Shown here: positions 6,686 to 8,992 of the stretch, piece by piece
Position numbering within the stretch: the first letter of the stretch is position 1
How the letters are laid out: every line of letters starts with the position of its first letter
From: Phaeodactylibacter sp964397205
Lineage (GTDB): Bacteria > Bacteroidota > Bacteroidia > Chitinophagales > Saprospiraceae
Assembly (NCBI GenBank): GCA_964397205.1
Contig: CAYNIT010000197.1
Location: 1 to 8,992 of the forward strand
DNA length: 8,992 nucleotides
Direction: 5' to 3'
Made by a program: the position numbers and the translations under genes
Notes under the pieces: model-generated
What the model was told of the DNA's origin: nothing
Databases searched by the model: none
What the model saw: the letters and a program-made list of their open reading frames with translations, nothing else

Positions 6686-6843
6686 AAGACTTGGATGCCG
6701 GAGAAGTTTGCCGTTTTAGGGGAAATGGAGATTCCATAGTAGAAGAGCAATATAAAATACATGACATAACGTACCGCTTTCAATTTACGGTAACGATCTG
6801 CGTTAATCAGAACTGCACTAAATAATACAGAGGAAGTACTCAT
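6640..6843 (-). pseudogene. 5' part of the same membrane protein, in another frame
   Basis: ATG at 6843 opens a frame beginning MSTSSVLFSAVLINADRYRK, followed by the hydrophobic RYVMYFILLFYYGISIS, a plausible first transmembrane helix. The frame then turns into unlikely text (SGIQVFCSGSALIRRS) and stops at 6640. The -1 frame opens just after the TTTT run at 6714-6717 (AAAA in the coding strand). One extra A there would join ...GISISPK to NGKLLRHPSLLQ... and continue into the second helix at 6287-6685. This reads as a single two-TM protein interrupted by a frameshift, by mutation or by sequencing error. Confidence 0.45.
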
Positions 6844-7135
6844 TGCTGAATTGTTCTCTGGCGGTCTTGGTATAGCTTGCGGCTACTATACTCGGAACGG
6901 AGAGGTTTGGGCATCCACCCGACGCACGAGTATACCGATATACATCGGCACAAGTATGCCGACCCGCCTGCCTTAGCATGTTCACCGGTGGCCAAAGCCT
7001 CTGGCAACAGGACACGGGCAGGCACGAAGTCATGTTTGGAGCTTGTTCTTGTTGCAAATTAACGCTTTATGAACCCTCGCAATGCTGCGGGGCAGACTTT
7101 GGCATCCGGTTTTTACGGTCATTTAATCCCGACGA

Positions 7136-7158
7136 TAAATGCCGGGATGTAAACACCC
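7136..7158. repeat. Dispersed 23-base repeat, copy A
   Basis: This copy contains the core GCCGGGATGTAAACACCC and is identical over 23 bases to 8679-8701. Here the repeat is preceded by TCCCGACGA (7127-7135), so that TCCCG and CGGGA give it a small stem. Identity between two intergenic sites 1.5 kb apart is unlikely by chance. Confidence 0.7.
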
Positions 7159-7192
7159 GCTAAACTCAAATTTAGTGACTTCGCCAGAACCC

Positions 7193-7216
7193 TGCCTACC
7201 TGATGGGTGGTAGGCA
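7193..7216. repeat. TGCCTACC / GGTAGGCA hairpin
   Basis: Perfect 8-base arms (7193-7200 and 7209-7216) surround the 8-base loop TGATGGGT. The left arm lies within CCTGCCTACC, which is shared with the inverted repeat at 3347-3366. No T-run follows, so it is not an obvious terminator. Confidence 0.55.
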
Positions 7217-7609
7217 TAAACCCTTGATTTTCAAGACTACACCGTTCCAAACAAGCTCGTTAGCCCCCTCATCAGCTCTATCACAGGGCCAAACTGTAGC
7301 TTGAAGTGCGCTGGCTTACCTTGCCAGCATACCAATTTGACCCGCCGAAATAGCCTTGCCCTACTACAGTTAATGTACGGACTCCAAGCCAGTCTGGCAA
7401 GCAAAACCGTTTGCGATTTTATGGAATTACTGCCAATAGGTGAAACAATAATTTGTGGCTCCTGCATTGCCGTCGTTGATCCAGGCATTCATCGTCTGGG
7501 ATCTTGGATTTGCGACATCGCCCCATGACGAAGCTTAGCTTGTCAGGGCAGAGCAAAGGTACCTTCCAGCGTTTATGCTGACCTGCCTGCCAGAGTATCG
7601 GCGCGCAAG

Positions 7610-7648
7610 TTGCCCTGCGAAATGGCCTTGCATTATTTCACAGGGCAA
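7610..7648. repeat. 14-base-pair inverted repeat with one mismatch
   Basis: TTGCCCTG-C-GAAAT (7610-7623) pairs with ATTTC-A-CAGGGCAA (7635-7648), with a single C-A mismatch and an 11-base loop. It is the longest stem in the gap and ends 112 bases before the glycosyltransferase start. Its left half with the loop resembles 7333-7359, so it may be one end or unit of a repeat element. Confidence 0.6.
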
Positions 7649-7668
7649 GCATCAAATCGGTTTGCTGC

Positions 7669-7684
7669 TCCGATCGCGATCGGA
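7669..7684. promoter_or_regulatory. 16-base perfect palindrome, possible operator
   Basis: TCCGATCGCGATCGGA is perfectly self-complementary and lies about 76 bases before the glycosyltransferase ATG, upstream of the promoter candidate at 7715-7745. Such symmetry suits a dimeric regulator, but no regulator gene is in the window and one copy may be chance. Confidence 0.35.
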
Positions 7685-7714
7685 AGCCACTTGATCTTCG
7701 GCATACCCAACAAG

Positions 7715-7745
7715 TTTTACATTTTGGCAAAAGCCCGTATATTCG
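7715..7745 (+). promoter_or_regulatory. Weak promoter candidate for the glycosyltransferase
   Basis: TATATTCG (7738-7745) is one base off the TAnnTTTG -7 element, and TTTT at 7715-7718 is 19 bases upstream where TTTG is expected. It would give a very short leader before the ATG at 7761. Confidence 0.3.
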
Positions 7746-7760
7746 CTCCAAATCCGGCAC

Positions 7761-8486
7761 ATGACCTTTGATGTAACCATTCCGGTCCTCAACGAAGAAG
7801 CCACGCTGTCGCAAAATGTGCGCCGCCTGCACGCCTTTCTGATGCAGCACTTCCCCGAGCAGGAGCAGTGGCAGATCGTCATCGCCGATAATGGCTCCAC
7901 CGACCGCACCCTGGAAATTGCGCAGGCGCTCGATGCCGAAATCCCGGAAGTTACTTACGTAAAAGTGCCCCGCAAAGGCGTTGGCCTGGCCCTGAAAACC
8001 TCCTGGAGCCAATCCCAGGCAGACATCGTAGGCTATATGGACCTCGACCTGGCAACCGATTTGCCCCACTTCCTGGAGGCTTACCGGGCTATTGCTGGGG
8101 AAGGCTACGATCTCGTTTACGCCACCCGCCTACACCCCAATTCGGAAGTGGTCAACCGCCCCTTCAAGCGGGAGGTCGCTTCGCGGGTCTTCAATGGTTT
8201 GCTCAAGGCCTATCTACAAGTTGGTTTTTCCGACGGCATGTGCGGCTTTAAGTGGCTGCGCCGGCAGGTGTACCCCGAGCTGAACCAAGCTGGCGCTACC
8301 AACGACGGCTGGTTCTTCTCCACCGAGCTGCTCGTCACCGCCGAATGGCTGGATAAGCGGATATACGAACTGCCCGTCAAGTGGACCGACGATATCAGCA
8401 GCAGCCGGGTTAAAATCTTACCGCTGGCCAAGAAATACGTCAAGTCAATGAAAGAGCTGAAAAAACGAAAAGTGGGAAAGCTATAA
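7761..8486 (+). CDS. Family 2 glycosyltransferase, dolichyl-phosphate-sugar-synthase-like
   Basis: This 241-residue GT-A fold enzyme has the GT2 landmarks in order. IPVLNEE is at 7-13 and DNGSTD, the nucleotide-binding loop, at 43-48. RKGVGLALKTS (71-81) corresponds to the GKGxAxR loop. YMDLDLATD (92-100) carries the DxD metal-binding pair Asp94/Asp96. DGMCGFKWLRR (158-168) corresponds to the DxxCGFK motif of DPM1/ALG5-like enzymes, and NDGWFFSTELL (181-191) holds the catalytic-region acidic residues. It probably transfers a sugar from a nucleotide sugar to a polyprenyl phosphate or similar acceptor at the cytosolic face of the membrane. It lacks the C-terminal TM helices of many relatives and ends in a Lys-rich tail (KKYVKSMKELKKRKVGK) that could bind membrane peripherally. 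Donor and acceptor are not readable. Confidence 0.92.
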   Translation: MTFDVTIPVLNEEATLSQNVRRLHAFLMQHFPEQEQWQIVIADNGSTDRTLEIAQALDAEIPEVTYVKVPRKGVGLALKTSWSQSQADIVGYMDLDLATDLPHFLEAYRAIAGEGYDLVYATRLHPNSEVVNRPFKREVASRVFNGLLKAYLQVGFSDGMCGFKWLRRQVYPELNQAGATNDGWFFSTELLVTAEWLDKRIYELPVKWTDDISSSRVKILPLAKKYVKSMKELKKRKVGKL

Positions 8487-8678
8487 TATGGACAGGTTGG
8501 AACGCAGAATCTTTCATTTTACCAAGTTGATCTCAGAAATGCAGCACGAAAAGCAGATGACCATCAGCCTCTTAACTGCTTCTACATTTTACAAAACACC
8601 GCTAACTGAACAAGCCCCTGAACTATCTATGAAGCATTATCTGCCCCCCTCCTCTCCCGCCCATAACGATTTCCCCTG

Positions 8679-8701
8679 TAAATGCCGGGATGTAAACACC
8701 C
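8679..8701. repeat. Dispersed 23-base repeat, copy B
   Basis: This copy is identical to 7136-7158 over 23 bases. It lies in the 316-base spacer (8487-8802) between the glycosyltransferase and the reductase. Flanks differ from copy A, and the TCCCG half-stem is degraded to TCCCC. The spacer otherwise holds C/T-rich sequence and the octamer leader. Confidence 0.7.
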
Positions 8702-8745
8702 AAGCTCAACGAGCAAAGCCGGAAACTCCCCCTAGCTCCTCCCCA

Positions 8746-8802
8746 CCCTAAACCCTAAACTTCTCAACCCATCAACTCATCAACTTCTCAACTCATCAAC
8801 TT
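8746..8802 (+). repeat. Heptamer and octamer tandem repeats in a G-free leader
   Basis: CCCTAAA occurs twice in tandem (8746-8759). It is followed by a period-8 tract (8759-8802) with units ACTTCTCA, ACCCATCA, ACTCATCA, ACTTCTCA, ACTCATCA and a final ACTT that abuts the ATG at 8803. There is no G from 8736 through 8804. The tract would be an unstructured leader without any Shine-Dalgarno. Confidence 0.85.
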
Positions 8803-8992
8803 ATGCCACAACCCAACACTCTTCTCCTCGGCACCGCCATGTGGGGCTGGACCACGCCCAAGGCCCGCGCCTTCGAACTGCTCGACCTTTTCTATGCGGA
8901 AGGCTTCCGCGAGCTAGACGGCGCCACCAACTACCCCATCAACAAGCAGCCGGAGGATTTCCGGAAAGCGGAGCAGATCCTGCTGGAATGGA
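8803..8992 (+). CDS. Aldo/keto reductase, N-terminal part
   Basis: ATG 8803 opens 63 codons that run off the right edge. GTAMWGW (10-16) is the first beta strand of the AKR TIM barrel. ARAFELLDLFYAEGFRELDGA follows (21-41), and LDGATNY supplies Asp39 and Tyr44 with the usual five-residue spacing, matching the catalytic Asp and Tyr of the AKR tetrad; the Lys and His lie beyond the window. AKRs reduce aldehydes or ketones with NAD(P)H in the cytosol, and bacterial members near glycosyltransferases often act on sugars, so a role in sugar or polysaccharide metabolism is possible but not shown. The start is set by the leader repeat ending right at the ATG. The gene may be separately controlled from the glycosyltransferase, given the 316-base spacer. 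Confidence 0.88.
   Translation, partial: MPQPNTLLLGTAMWGWTTPKARAFELLDLFYAEGFRELDGATNYPINKQPEDFRKAEQILLEW

Larger units (their letters stand above)
6844..7760. other. Long repeat-rich non-coding gap
   Basis: I see no convincing gene in this stretch of more than 900 bases. Short frames on both strands (for example 7237-7488 minus and 7301-7528 plus) lack starts of normal character, domains or signal peptides, and overlap each other. The gap contains one copy of the dispersed 23-base repeat (7136-7158), hairpins at 7193-7216 and 7610-7648, a diverged direct repeat (7333-7359 and 7606-7631), a 16-base palindrome (7669-7684) and CCTGCCTGCC at 7582-7591. It may be degenerate mobile or repetitive DNA, with the last 90 bases acting as the control region of the glycosyltransferase. 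Confidence 0.55.

Noticed and set aside
6705..6730. Programmed -1 frameshift in the split membrane gene
   Set aside because: The AAAA run does not form a good slippery heptamer in the incoming frame and no stem-loop is evident downstream, so a mutation or sequencing error is more likely.
7237..7528. Short overlapping ORFs on both strands (83 and 75 residues)
   Set aside because: They have no domain, signal peptide or start context, and they lie in a region of repeats and palindromes. They are most likely chance frames or repeat-derived text.
8488..8751. 87-residue plus-strand ORF starting one base after the glycosyltransferase stop
   Set aside because: The tight spacing hinted at coupling, but the text is low-complexity, its C-terminal part is encoded by the 23-base repeat and C/T-rich spacer, and no domain is visible.
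8746..8759. CCCTAAA tandem resembling plant telomere repeats
   Set aside because: There are only two units, inside a bacterial G-free low-complexity leader, so the resemblance is coincidental.
1..8992. CRISPR array, integrase, transposase, toxin-antitoxin or phage genes
   Set aside because: I looked for regularly spaced repeats and for characteristic motifs of these families and saw none. The repeats present are isolated pairs or simple tandem tracts.

Overview
The window looks like a chromosomal segment of a Bacteroidota bacterium, probably from the Saprospiria (Lewinella/Haliscomenobacter/Phaeodactylibacter type). This is inferred from four things: a choice-of-anchor L surface protein, a C-terminal type IX secretion (T9SS) sorting domain, several SPII lipoproteins, and promoters of the TTTG / TAnnTTTG type instead of E. 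coli-like -35/-10 boxes. Ribosome binding sites are weak or absent, as is usual in the phylum. Codon use is moderately GC-rich and gene density is loose, with long non-coding gaps full of small inverted repeats.

Layout. 1-843 (minus) is the N-terminal part of a large secreted choice-of-anchor L protein running off the left edge. 996-1349 (minus) is a small secreted protein. 1651-2223 (plus) is a small outer-membrane-like protein with a very basic tail; it converges on a lipoprotein gene at 2236-2979 (minus). A complete tRNA-His with its own promoter and terminator lies at 3069-3236. A 480-base gap with repeats and a possible gene remnant leads to a classical short-chain dehydrogenase (3723-4511, plus). 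Its 3' end overlaps, on the other strand, a 42-residue lipoprotein ORF (4484-4612). Next come a secreted beta-lactamase-fold serine hydrolase with a T9SS tail (4669-6012, minus) and a small two-TM membrane protein that seems split by a frameshift (6287-6843, minus).

6844-7760 has no convincing gene but holds several inverted repeats, one copy of a dispersed 23-base repeat and a diverged repeat pair. It is followed by a soluble GT2 glycosyltransferase (7761-8486, plus), a 316-base spacer with the second copy of the 23-base repeat and a G-free leader made of octamer repeats, and the start of an aldo/keto reductase (8803 to the right edge). These last two may open a polysaccharide or glycolipid locus, but the window ends too early to tell.

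Most genes are single-gene units of a cell-envelope and secretion character, and I see no coherent multi-gene defence, mobile or biosynthetic system. The most unusual signals are the G-free octamer leader (8736-8804), the probable frameshift (6287-6843), the antisense-overlapping mini-lipoprotein (4484-4612) and the repeat-rich gap (6844-7760).
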